Positions 55,378 to 64,000 of a stretch of 64,000 bases of DNA are shown here, in pieces; the stretch's first letter is position 1, and each line of letters starts with the position of its first letter. Source of the DNA: Cercophora sp. LCS_1 (lineage: Eukaryota > Ascomycota > Sordariomycetes > Sordariales > Lasiosphaeriaceae). Both the position numbers and the translations under genes were made by a program. The notes below the pieces were generated by a model. The model saw nothing but the letters and a program-made list of their open reading frames with translations. It was not told the DNA's origin and did no database searches. The stretch spans positions 1 to 64,000 of the forward strand of contig JAPZLL010000012.1 of NCBI GenBank assembly GCA_036250225.1, written 5' to 3'.

Positions 55378-56037
55378 ATGATCTGTCGAACGTGCCTCCG
55401 AAGAGCGGCAGGCGTCAGCCTGAAGCCAATTGCACCCCGCGCAACCTTTTCCACCAGCCTACGATTGCGCGATCCCGCTGCCCAAGCCGCAACACCAACC
55501 CTGACGCCCTTGGCCGATGCTCCCGCAACAGAGACCAAGCCACCGCTCTCGTCGTGCCCGGCGGGCACCCCGCTGACGGGCCTGAACTACTTCAAGGGCA
55601 AGACGGATCCTGTGGCGCTGCCAGACGAGGCATACCCGGCGTGGTTGTGGAACTGCCTGGAGGTACAAAAGAAGACGGACAGTGCGGTCGATGCAAACGC
55701 TGGTGATGAATTCTGTACGGATCCATATTTCCTTTACCTCCCTTACCATCCGTATACGCATGGCTGACCCGGTCGAACAGCCAAATCGAGGAAACAGCGC
55801 CGGTTAGCAGCGAAGCGCAGACAGCAGCAGGAAGCGAAGCTTCTGGCCTCTGGCAATCTCGAGGCGTTGGTCCCACCTGTGCCCCTACCAAAACAATCGG
55901 TCAACCTTCCTGGTTCTCAGAACGGCACTCTAGAGGACTCAATTTACGCGGCAGAGAAGCGGGAAGAACTGCGCAAGGCAATGCGGAAGCAGAGGAAGGA
56001 GGGAATCAAGGAGTCCAACTACCTGAAGACAATGTAA
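55378..56037 (+). CDS. MRPL37: Mitochondrial large ribosomal subunit protein mL54 (Mrpl37)
   Basis: Exons 55378-55714 and 55781-56037 (GTACGG..ACAG, phase 1); 197 residues. The N-terminus MICRTCLRRAAGVSLKP and the following Arg/Ser-rich stretch form a mitochondrial presequence to about residue 30. LNYFKGKTDPVALPDEAYPAWLWNCLE is the mL54 core motif. The second exon gives a strongly basic SKSRKQRRLAAKRRQQQ helix and the tail REELRKAMRKQRKEGIKESNYLKTM, suited to rRNA contact. It is a structural component of the mitochondrial 54S subunit. It lies 425 bases from the complex I subunit on the same strand; both products work in mitochondria, but no co-transcription is implied in a fungus. Confidence 0.93.
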
Positions 56038-56460
56038 CATTGATGTATATTCGGTCAACAGCATTGGGATAGCTTTGTTTTTATCGATCATAGGCGGCAC
56101 CAATGGCAGGCGCTGCCCCAAGTGTAAGATATAATCAACACGAGCATCAAGTTGTCAGGTACAAGACCGGCATTGGCCCTACCCTGTCATCCTTGATCAG
56201 GTACACCCGAAGACAATAGGTCTTGTTGAACACCTAACTAGGTACCTAGACTGAACCTTCTCAGCCGATTGTGCGCCAAGACTACCTCAACTCCACCCGC
56301 CTGGACCTGCGGCCTGAAAAGTGAACACAGCCGTTAACCAACCTCCCAACTATCAGCAAAGCAAATCGGATCCTGCGCTTTTCTGTTGATATCATGCGAG
56401 TTGATGCTTGTAATGTGTGAGCCGCTCCTACATATTGGCGGTCTCGGGTTTTGGTTCCTT

Positions 56461-58104
56461 CTAATCCTCTTCGACCTCTCCGATAGCTGACTGCTTCAAC
56501 GTGATCTCGGATTTGAGGTTCTTGATGCTTAACTCAATGCGCTTCCTCATGATGGGTGCCCTTGACTGCGAAAGCTGCTCTTCTAGCCCTGCAAGTTGCT
56601 TCTTCATTGTGGCAATTTCTGCCTTGACACCAGCAACTTCATCGTGTCGCTCATCATCTCCACCGTCATCAACATCGTCGCCGTCGTCATCCTCTTCATC
56701 ATCGTCATCGTCATCATCGCCGGATTCCTCGTCTGCGCCATTGGCTTCTGCTCCACTTTCCTCAGTCTGGGCAGCCGGTGTGCCCGTGTTAGCGGTGCCT
56801 GGGGTAACCACATCGCCAGCAACCGCTGGAGTAGCAAGCTCCATCGGTCCACCTGGCGTCGCTCCAAAATCCTCGAACTCGGCCTCAAGGAGCGCATCGT
56901 CAATTTCAATAGCGTTGGCGTCCAGCTGCTGCCCCATATCCGCGTCACCGAAATAGTCGTCTGCTTCACCATCGGCGTCTGCATCCTCCTCCTCTTCCTC
57001 CTCCTCCTCCTCGTACTCTTCGCCAGAGCCCTCGGCTTCATCATGAGTCCGATCGTCAACAAACTCGTACCGAGTGCTTTTGGCGTCCTTATCAGCCGCA
57101 AGCAGTCGTTCAACCTCGGCCTCCTTGTTCTGAATCTCAAGCTTGCTTAGGCGCTTTCGAAATCGCCGGTTCCTGGCGTCGTGCATGGGCGGGGTAATCC
57201 CGTGAGGCCAGCGGTGGCCATGTTCCACGGCCTGTGGCAATGGCACAGTTTTCGCCTCTTCCTCGTTCCTGACTTTCGCAAATACTTGCATCACCTGGCA
57301 GATATCTGCAGATTTGACCATGGATTTCTTATCCCAGCTCTTCATCCCCTCTGTGATCGTTGGGAGATCCAGCAAAATGGCAGCGTAGGGTTGTCCTTGG
57401 ACGACCAACATGGCCCGCCGCCCCTCCTCGTCGAGAAACTTCATGGTGATATCTGCGCCGCCTTGGAGCTTAGAAATGCCGATCTTCTTCTCATTGATTG
57501 CCCATCGTATATACTCGCAGTGCTCGCCGGGAAGCATTCTGAGAAGGAACTGCTCTTCGATGACTGGGTCAACCTCGCGGTCCTCCGCCTCTGAGTCGTA
57601 GCCTTCGCCCAATGGTCTATGCGGTATCTTGCCGGTCTGCTTAACTTTAACGATGGAGATCTTTCCCGTGCCCGAAGTCGAAGGCTTCAGCGTGATCTTG
57701 GGCTTCTTCGGCTTCGACTCGATACTGGTGCCGTTCGCGAGCGGCACGTCGTCATCGCTCTCAGCCTGGCTGCGCTTCTTTGCCGACGGCTTAGGTTGCC
57801 TTCCAGATTGAGTCTTTGCCATTGCTGTGATTGTTGAAGGTATTGGAAGTGCGGCACTGACTGAGTTTATTGACGGCAAGGTCGGGGCAACTCCATCTGC
57901 CGGTGTGGCTGGCTGCGATTTTCTAACCAGCTTGATCTTTTTAGATCCGCCTGATGGTGTGGCGGGGGGTGGTGACATGGCGGTCGACATGCTTCCACCG
58001 GGGGTGATCGCGGAATGGGTTGTCGCAGAGAAGGAAGGTGTGTGAATGCCGGTCAGCTTGAGGGTGAGCCTCTTGACTGGAGGCGGCGGGGGTGGTTGGT
58101 CCAT
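56461..58104 (-). CDS. TAF7: TFIID subunit TAF7
   Basis: Single exon, 547 residues. The N-terminus has KRLTLKLTG and further Lys-rich TLK/KLV motifs in a disordered, Pro/Ser-rich region. The TAFII55 N-terminal domain runs from about 179 to 290 (DPVIEEQFLLRMLPGEHCEYIRW, FLDEEGRRAMLVVQGQPYAAILLDLPTITE, KSADICQVMQVF). A charged helix with RFRKRLSKLEIQNKEAEVERLL and long Asp/Glu tracts follow, and the end (about 500-545) is coiled coil (EIATMKKQLAGLEEQL). TAF7 pairs with TAF1 in TFIID and modulates its activity at core promoters. It is convergent with mL54 (423 bases apart) and divergent from TAF3. Confidence 0.95.
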   Translation of the reverse strand: MDQPPPPPPVKRLTLKLTGIHTPSFSATTHSAITPGGSMSTAMSPPPATPSGGSKKIKLVRKSQPATPADGVAPTLPSINSVSAALPIPSTITAMAKTQSGRQPKPSAKKRSQAESDDDVPLANGTSIESKPKKPKITLKPSTSGTGKISIVKVKQTGKIPHRPLGEGYDSEAEDREVDPVIEEQFLLRMLPGEHCEYIRWAINEKKIGISKLQGGADITMKFLDEEGRRAMLVVQGQPYAAILLDLPTITEGMKSWDKKSMVKSADICQVMQVFAKVRNEEEAKTVPLPQAVEHGHRWPHGITPPMHDARNRRFRKRLSKLEIQNKEAEVERLLAADKDAKSTRYEFVDDRTHDEAEGSGEEYEEEEEEEEEDADADGEADDYFGDADMGQQLDANAIEIDDALLEAEFEDFGATPGGPMELATPAVAGDVVTPGTANTGTPAAQTEESGAEANGADEESGDDDDDDDEEDDDGDDVDDGGDDERHDEVAGVKAEIATMKKQLAGLEEQLSQSRAPIMRKRIELSIKNLKSEITLKQSAIGEVEED

Positions 58105-58730
58105 CTTGGCTGGTGATGTGTTCTGGGACTGATTTGGGGTTTATTCGTCGCTTGCGGTCGCCAATTGGAGGATGGAGAAGCCGCGCAGTCGAGGTTTGCG
58201 ACGGACCAAGAGGGCACTCTTGAAGGGTGAACCTACAGCAATGGGCGCACGTTTAAAGCTCCCCTGTCGCAAGGAGACAAATTCGTGTTTAGAATTTGAG
58301 GAGCGAGCTGACTTGTAGTTTTAAGCTGTCGGTTGCGAAGTCATGTATGAAGAGGAAGGTTAGAACTTTCTCGTTGTCTGGCGACAGTTCACAAACCAGT
58401 TCGAGTCGACGCGGTTTGCGCGAAGAGGAATGATGCAAGTCATCAACCGTGGTGGGACAAGCAGGGGCAAGGGTCAAAGCTTAGACCGGCTAGAAGTGGG
58501 GTCCAGTGGCCTGGGAGGTGTGAACTGTTGAACCAGATTGCTTGTCGGCCCAGGCAACACGAAACCCATAATCTCAGCGTCAAAAGATCACGAGGTCAGA
58601 AGGAGAAGACGGACTTCGTTCAAACCCTATAAGAGGAGTACTTGGCTTCCGTGTAGTTTCTCCATACCACCTGGAAGATGTATCTCGAAATCGGCGTTGA
58701 AGACGGTCTCTGTCGAGTCTACGTATCCAA

Positions 58731-58742
58731 TAACCCTAACCC
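58731..58742 (+). promoter_or_regulatory. Telobox-like motif TAACCCTAACCC in the TAF7/TAF3 divergent region
   Basis: Two complete telomere-type units in the 1055-base region shared by TAF7 and TAF3, 418 bases before the TAF3 ATG and 627 bases before the TAF7 ATG. Tbf1/Teb1-type Myb factors bind such motifs in other fungi. Function here is inferred. Confidence 0.4.
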
Positions 58743-59159
58743 CGGTGGTGTTCAAGCTCCGCTAGCCCACACATTTGCATTTGCAGCAGGACCCACTTCT
58801 GCCTCCACAGAACCTAAACATCTCTGGTCCCGTTGACCGTTGACCGCTGGAGGTGGGAAACAGCCAAAGGCGAGAGCTTCCATGGAGCTGTGCCGCTACT
58901 TTACCTTCGCTCCCCATTCGAATGCCTAGTCAAAAGCGCAAATTGTGCGCCCATAAACACAAGAAGACAGCACGCAGAAAACACGCAATGGCAAGGTGCT
59001 GGCCAACCATTTGACAGTCTCAGACAAGTCCAGTGTGGGCAAATTCATCTCAATCTCATCCCGTCACAGACAAGGCCTGAAACTTCACATAAATCCACCA
59101 TTCTTGAACTCTCCTCCAACCGGCGCGCTTTCTCTTGACAAAACTACAACCACGACATC

Positions 59160-59888
59160 ATGACACCACCCTACGGTCTCTTCCACTCGCTTCTCCGGCC
59201 CGTCGTTCTCCAAATCCTGCGAGCGACGGGCTACCATAGCGCCAAAACCTCAGTTGTGGACGCGATGACAGACTTGGCCGCGCGGTACTTTTTCCGACTG
59301 TGCCAGCTCACCGCCCTCTACGCCTCTCATAACGACTCCATCTCAGAAAATGGTGACATGGCGTCAACCATTGTTGACGTGCGTATGGCCATGCAGCGCG
59401 TCGGGGCACTGCTGCCAGAGCGGGACGAGATAGAGCAGGCGCATTTCAATGTCGAGGACACGCGCGGCGTCGATGAATTCATTGCTTGGGCCATGGGTCC
59501 GCAGAACCGCGAGATCAAGAGGATAGCATTGGACGGCAACGACGAAGCTGTTGATTACCTCGATGGTAGGTTTCGCTCCAGGTACACATCTCTTTGCTCA
59601 TTTTTGACTTTACCCGCAGCGCTCAAAAAGAAGCACAGCAAGAACGACGACGATTCAAAGTTCGTCGGTACGTTGCTCGGGAAGCCTAGCGAGCATGGCG
59701 ATGTGCAGGTTGAGGGTGGCGAGTACCCCAGTATCTTCAACTGGGAAGAGCGGCTTCGTCTAGCAGCAACGCAAAGCCCCGAGGCTCAGGAGGCCAATGG
59801 CGAGGACGTGGGTGAGTCGAGGCCACCAAGTTCGGGGCTTAGCTCACTCGGCGATCGGAGTATTGCCGACGATATGGACCTATCATAA
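59160..59888 (+). CDS. TAF3: TFIID subunit TAF3-like histone-fold protein
   Basis: Exons 59160-59565 and 59620-59888 give 224 residues. The 54-base intron (GTAGGT..CCCGCAG) is a multiple of three and contains no stop, so a naive frame reads through it. Splicing gives DYLD-ALKKKHSK. Residues about 6-82 form a bromodomain-associated (BTP) histone fold: FHSLLRPVVLQILRATGY, AKTSVVDAMTDLAARYFFRL and TIVDVRMAMQRVGALLP. In TFIID this fold pairs with TAF10. The rest is acidic and disordered, and there is no PHD finger, as in fungal rather than animal TAF3. The BTP fold is also found in TAF8, but the size and the sequence after the fold favour TAF3. Confidence 0.87.
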   Translation: MTPPYGLFHSLLRPVVLQILRATGYHSAKTSVVDAMTDLAARYFFRLCQLTALYASHNDSISENGDMASTIVDVRMAMQRVGALLPERDEIEQAHFNVEDTRGVDEFIAWAMGPQNREIKRIALDGNDEAVDYLDGRFRSRYTSLCSFLTLPAALKKKHSKNDDDSKFVGTLLGKPSEHGDVQVEGGEYPSIFNWEERLRLAATQSPEAQEANGEDVGESRPPSSGLSSLGDRSIADDMDLS

Positions 59889-60147
59889 TGTTACCTGGCC
59901 CTTGATTTTGCTCTTATACGGACGACGGGGGCATAGCGACGGCGTTCGGGTTTTGGGAGAATTTGCGATACACTGTATTATACTGGTCACAAGGTATTCA
60001 CCACCGAGGTCCAGACACGCATTTATTTGTGTTCCTATGGATCCGTATTCTCGCTTATGGCACGCTTTTATTCTTTTGGGGCCAACCTCAGTTCCAGAAT
60101 TGCACATACGTCGCTATGAGCAGCATGGTACCCTCCCGAATTTTTCC

Positions 60148-62549
60148 CTACTTTCTGAATTCGACGACCCGATCAAGGTTGAAGGCGGCACTGATGAGAG
60201 CAAGGTGCGAAAAGGCCTGCGGTGTGTTTCCAAGCTGTTCTCCGCTGCGCGAGATCTCCTCTGAGAACATCATGAGGTGATTTGAGAAGCTGAGCATGTT
60301 CTCAAACAGGTTGACAGCACGAACAAGATAGGCTGGTTCGTAAACGCTCGCCCTCGTCATCGCCTCGACCAGCCAGAATGTGCACATACTAAAGGCTCCT
60401 TCTCGACCGCCGACACCTTTTCATAGATTTTGTTAGAAAATACTCTTATAACGAAGCGGAAGCAAGAGGACACGTACCATCTTCTGAAAGCTCAGTATCG
60501 TACCGATAAACAAGGCCGGTACTCGTCAGCCCACCCTTCTCAGGTGGTTGCAGGATCCGATCCATGGTGTTCAAGAATCTTGGGTCGTTCGGAGCGATGA
60601 AGAAGACCAGCGGGGCAATCAGGATCGACGAGTCGAGCATAGTCCTGTTTTCGTAGCTCTGCACAAAACACTTCATGTCCTTGTTGTAGCCCTTCTCCAT
60701 GATCTCCTCGTACAGGCTGTCCCTTGCCTCAAGCCACTTTGCACGGTTGGGGCATGGAAAGTTGCGCTTGTCGGCCAACCGAAGACCGCGATCAAAGGCA
60801 ACCCAAAGCATGACCTTGCTGTAGACGAAGTTTTGCTTATTGTTGCGTACTTCCCAGATAGACCTGTCCGGTCAGCAACCCCATCAAATTGTCTAAAAAT
60901 CGAGAGAGCACTTACATATCGGGCTGGTCCTTGATTGTAAGGACGTAATCAAGCATCTCACGCACCGAACACCAGAGATCCCAGTGAATTGGCTTGCCAT
61001 ACTTGTTGTAGAGGTAAATGGCGTCCATGAGCTCACCATAGATATCAAATTGCTGGTGGAATGCTGCTCCGTTGCCAATTCGGACTGGTCTGCTCCCCTT
61101 GTAGCCGTCAAGATGGCTGAGCTCGGACTCGGGGATGTCGGTCTCACCCCTGATCGTAAACATGATAGGGAGGCCTCCATCCTCGACGCGTGATTTCAGG
61201 AAACGCGCACTGATGAAGTCCATGTAGGCATCCGCTTCTTCGGTGAATCCGAGGCGAAGAAGAATGTAGATGGTGAAGCTCGAGTCCCGCACCCAGGAAA
61301 ACCGGTAATCCCAATTTCTCAACACCGTGTCAGTACTCTCCTATGATATCCAATTCGAACGAGACAAAAGCCCTTACCTGACGCCACCAATATCTTCGGG
61401 GATTGAGAACGTTGGCGCAGCGATGATGGCCCCGGTTGGTTCGTAGGTCATCAGCTTGAGAATCATGAGACTGCGCGAGACGACTTCTCTCCACCGACCC
61501 TTGTATTTGCTCTTGGAAATCCAGTTGTACCAGTATGTCTGCGTGTCATGCTGTTGCGTGTCAAGAACAGCGCTGGTGATAACTGGCGTGACGTGGTTTG
61601 GCAGATCATTCCGTAGGATGAATGAGATAGCCTGCCCCTCTGAGACTTCGATACGGGCGACAACGCCTTCGCCTAACATCCCGGGTTTCTTCACTTTTCT
61701 GAAGGAGACAGTCGGCGGTGATTTGTTCCCATCGTCCTCACCGGCATCGATGCTGACATCAAGCTGTAGCTCGACGTTCTTGGAATGGAAAGTCACAGTT
61801 TTGCTCTCGGACGAGTGGGCGCAGCTGTGAGTCTCACGGAGAATAGTCGTAGTGTGCGGTTCAGTCGCATACTCGAACGCAGGAAAAACCTCGACATCTG
61901 ATTGCAGGGTCAGTCGACTGAAAGGACTCATTAGTCTCCTGTTTTACAGCCGACTCACCGAGTTCGAGACGGCCACGGATGCACTCGACACGTCGAACCA
62001 ACCATTTCTTCAGCTCCTCCTGGACACTCTTCATCTCACGATAGGCGCTCTGCTTGGGTCCCTTGAAAATGACCTTGGAGCTCTTCGGGCGTGGGAAGAA
62101 GTCAACAAGGTCAATAACGCCATCCTCGTGGATGTACCTGGTTTGCAGGATATTGGACGAGGGGAGATATTGTTGTTTAGTCGTGCAAGCGAGGTGGTTC
62201 GCAGGATTGATACTGAACCATCCACCTTTGTCTTTGTCCAAAAGACGACAAAAGACCGAAGGCGAGTCAAACTCGGGCCTGTTGGCCAGTCAGCAGGATC
62301 CCGGACTTCTGTGATCTCCGGGGTAGAGCATAGGGCGCCCAAAGCGGCCCTCGTTCGTCTTATGTCCACAAGAGCACAGTGAAGGAGTCTAGTAACTCAC
62401 CAGCACATGAAGTCGACCGAGCCGTCCATGCCAACCAATGCGCATGTTCTCATGTTCCCGATGAGCCCATAGTTCTCGATGGGCAAATAACCACTGCCGC
62501 TTTTTCTCACCTGGCCATCAGGCGTATGTGTTGAGCCATGTGCCGCCAT
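60148..62549 (-). CDS. Glycoside hydrolase family 15 protein (glucoamylase/trehalase-like)
   Basis: Six-exon model: 62549-62401, 62278-61959, 61897-61378, 61317-60916, 60863-60478, 60416-60148; 681 residues; the frame closes. An N-terminal beta-sandwich domain begins IENYGLIGNMRTCALVG and GSVDFMCWPEFDSPSVF. The catalytic (alpha/alpha)6 barrel starts near 330 (NWDYRFSWVRDSSFTI). Glu468 in SIWEVRN and Glu598 in GREGAFSMCTFWLVEA are the expected acid and base. No signal peptide or starch-binding domain is present, so this is not the secreted fungal glucoamylase. It resembles the intracellular bacterial-type GH15 enzymes, some of which are trehalases. The substrate is unknown. The acceptor of exon 4 (GTTGAG) is non-YAG. 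A bacterial origin by transfer is conceivable, but five introns argue that any transfer was old. Confidence 0.9.
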
Positions 62550-63538
62550 GGTGAGCACAAGTTAGGCTACTGAATTGTCAAAGTACGCAGCTGTTTGCGA
62601 TATAAACGACTAAGTGAGTGACAAGACAAGTAAATGCTGTCGAGACGGACCCGCATCCAACAGTCTGGGCTATGACGACAACAAAGGACCAGCAAAAGCC
62701 GATTGTAGATGGAAAGGCATCAATGTAAATAAACCCCGCGCCACCCTGGCTCCCCGCACTTCCGGAGGCTCGGAGACGAGGGACTGGCTGGTCACGAGTC
62801 CCCCAACCTACAATAAGGGCCTCAGAGGTGCCCCAGCCTTTGCGGGAGTGGGAGCGGGACAACGTCCTGAGTAAGCAACTCTGGGTCTGATAGGCCATAG
62901 GAATCAAAGCCCGCAAATCTGCATATGGGATTCTAGGCGTTCCCTGTACGAGGTATCGCTTTTGGCAATAAACGAGCTTCATCTAGAATGCGATGTTGTC
63001 TTGCGACCGAGTCGACCAACTACTAAGGTAACTGCTGACCTGCCATTACTCAATGCCTCCCTGTCAGCTGAAGCGACTTTCTTCGGTGGTCTGAACGGGC
63101 TTGTAGAAGCGATCGTTGGTGGGCTCAACGCTTTTAATCGTTTGTTACCTTAAAGTTCTGGTCTCTGAAAACACACTTCTTTCCTTGAGCTCCGGGTCAC
63201 CTCCACATGTGATTGACGCAGGCAGCTGCTGCATCTCGAATCCAGAGATGGGCAAAACGGGAGCGAAGACTGCCAGCTGCCAGCTGCCCAGATGTCCAGT
63301 GAAGAGCGGCAAAGCGGCAGCTGGCGGTAACTGCCAAGAATGGCCGCAACAGGGGAACCATGCTCAAACAGCCGGAGACCAATCGGTTGCGCCTCTCTGG
63401 TCAACATCCATCCACAGATGGTGATGCTAGCAGCGATCCGGCCAGAGCTTGCCTGGGCCCCGTCTTCACCACCCATGCCCTGCACATTTGGACAATGATG
63501 CATAGCGCGAGCTCCCTCGCGGCGACTCCACTCAAACA
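62550..63538. other. Divergent region between GH15 and transporter genes
   Basis: No gene recognised in about 1 kb. CAGCTGCC-type repeats (several GCAGCTG/CAGCTGCC copies) cluster at 63221-63330. It should carry both promoters. Confidence 0.45.
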
Positions 63539-64000
63539 ATGTCTCTCCCCATACCCCCAGAAGCCCCCAAAACATCGCCACATACTTCCTCCTCAGATGC
63601 GCACGACCACATCTTGCAACACCAAAACCCGTCAGCATCGTCAGGACACGCGACAGGGCCTGCTGTCCAGTCACCGCGAACACATGCGCTAACAGACTCA
63701 ACCCCTGGGCCTGACCTCGACACCGACGACGACGACGTAGACTCGTTCGAAATGGAACCTGTGAACCCTTTAGGTCATCGTCGCCGGCGAAGCAGTCTCG
63801 GGCCGGGACATCCTAGTGGAAGTCGACAACGGTCACCCCGGTCAAGAGGCCAAACCCCCAGTACCGGGGGACACAAAGCGATTGACGAGGATAGCGAAAT
63901 GGTCGCCCTGGAGGCTGACGGAGACGACTCGGATGGGCTGTCTGACGAAGACCTGCACTCCGACGAAGAGGCAGGCTTGACAGGGAGAGACAGGCGGCGG
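63539..64000 (+). CDS. N-terminal part of a probable nucleotide-sugar/triose-phosphate family transporter (cut by window end)
   Basis: ATG 63539 opens 154 codons that run to the end of the window without a stop. The visible part is a hydrophilic N-terminal tail: Ser/Pro/His-rich, then DLDTDDDDVDSFEMEPVNPLG, an Arg-rich cluster (HRRRRSS), and GDDSDGLSDEDLHSDEEAGL before a basic RDRRR. No membrane span has been reached. I associate this SDEEAGLT-plus-basic tail with fungal transporters of the SLC35C2/TPT type, whose membrane domain would follow, but nothing in the window proves it. The start is the only ATG in this frame nearby. Confidence 0.5.
   Translation, partial: MSLPIPPEAPKTSPHTSSSDAHDHILQHQNPSASSGHATGPAVQSPRTHALTDSTPGPDLDTDDDDVDSFEMEPVNPLGHRRRRSSLGPGHPSGSRQRSPRSRGQTPSTGGHKAIDEDSEMVALEADGDDSDGLSDEDLHSDEEAGLTGRDRRR

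Overview
The window looks like nuclear DNA of a filamentous ascomycete, most likely a Sordariomycete. The evidence is spliceosomal introns of about 50-170 bases with GTRNGT donors and CTRAY branch sites, fairly GC-rich coding DNA, long serine/proline/alanine-rich disordered protein segments, and families typical of filamentous fungi (CHORD-CS co-chaperone, verprolin with a WH2 motif, 12 kDa complex I subunit, mL54, fungal TAF3). No bacterial-style operon, CRISPR array, tRNA, rRNA or intact transposon was found. The species cannot be fixed from the sequence.

Layout. 1-4918: a 41-base poly-C run, then DPB4 and a single-pass membrane protein, both on the minus strand. 4919-9874: about 5 kb with no recognisable gene. 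9875-16763: mitochondrial P5C dehydrogenase, a bHLH transcription factor and a small basic protein with a possible alternatively spliced tail, all on plus. 17245-25753: PhoD-like phosphatase (minus), mitochondrial rhomboid protease (minus), a coiled-coil acidic protein (plus) and a conserved protein of unknown function (minus). 28215-32941: a membrane-anchored coiled-coil protein (minus), nucleoside hydrolase (plus), LSM8 (minus). 35216-38612: HpcH/HpaI aldolase (plus), glutaredoxin-like protein (minus), CHORD-CS protein (plus). 40315-47660: a four-helix membrane protein (minus), a mitochondrial membrane protein (minus), verprolin (plus) and a poorly resolved small gene (minus). 50213-64000: a tail-anchored-like protein (plus), nucleolin/Gar2 (minus), complex I 12 kDa subunit (plus), mL54 (plus), TAF7 (minus), TAF3 (plus), a GH15 enzyme (minus), and the first 154 codons of a probable nucleotide-sugar transporter (plus) that runs off the end.

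The genes are mostly housekeeping and do not form one pathway. The clearest functional pairing is the divergent TAF7/TAF3 pair, two TFIID subunits with a telomere-like motif in their shared upstream region. Nucleolin and the complex I subunit also share a 427-base divergent promoter. Exon joins were worked out by reading donor and acceptor sites and checking that the reading frame closes, so they are models and not transcript-supported. I found no convincing undescribed system. The best leads are a stop codon lying inside a consensus 5' splice site (alternative membrane tail), the TAF pair with its telobox, in-frame 54-base introns, and several conserved-looking proteins of unknown function.
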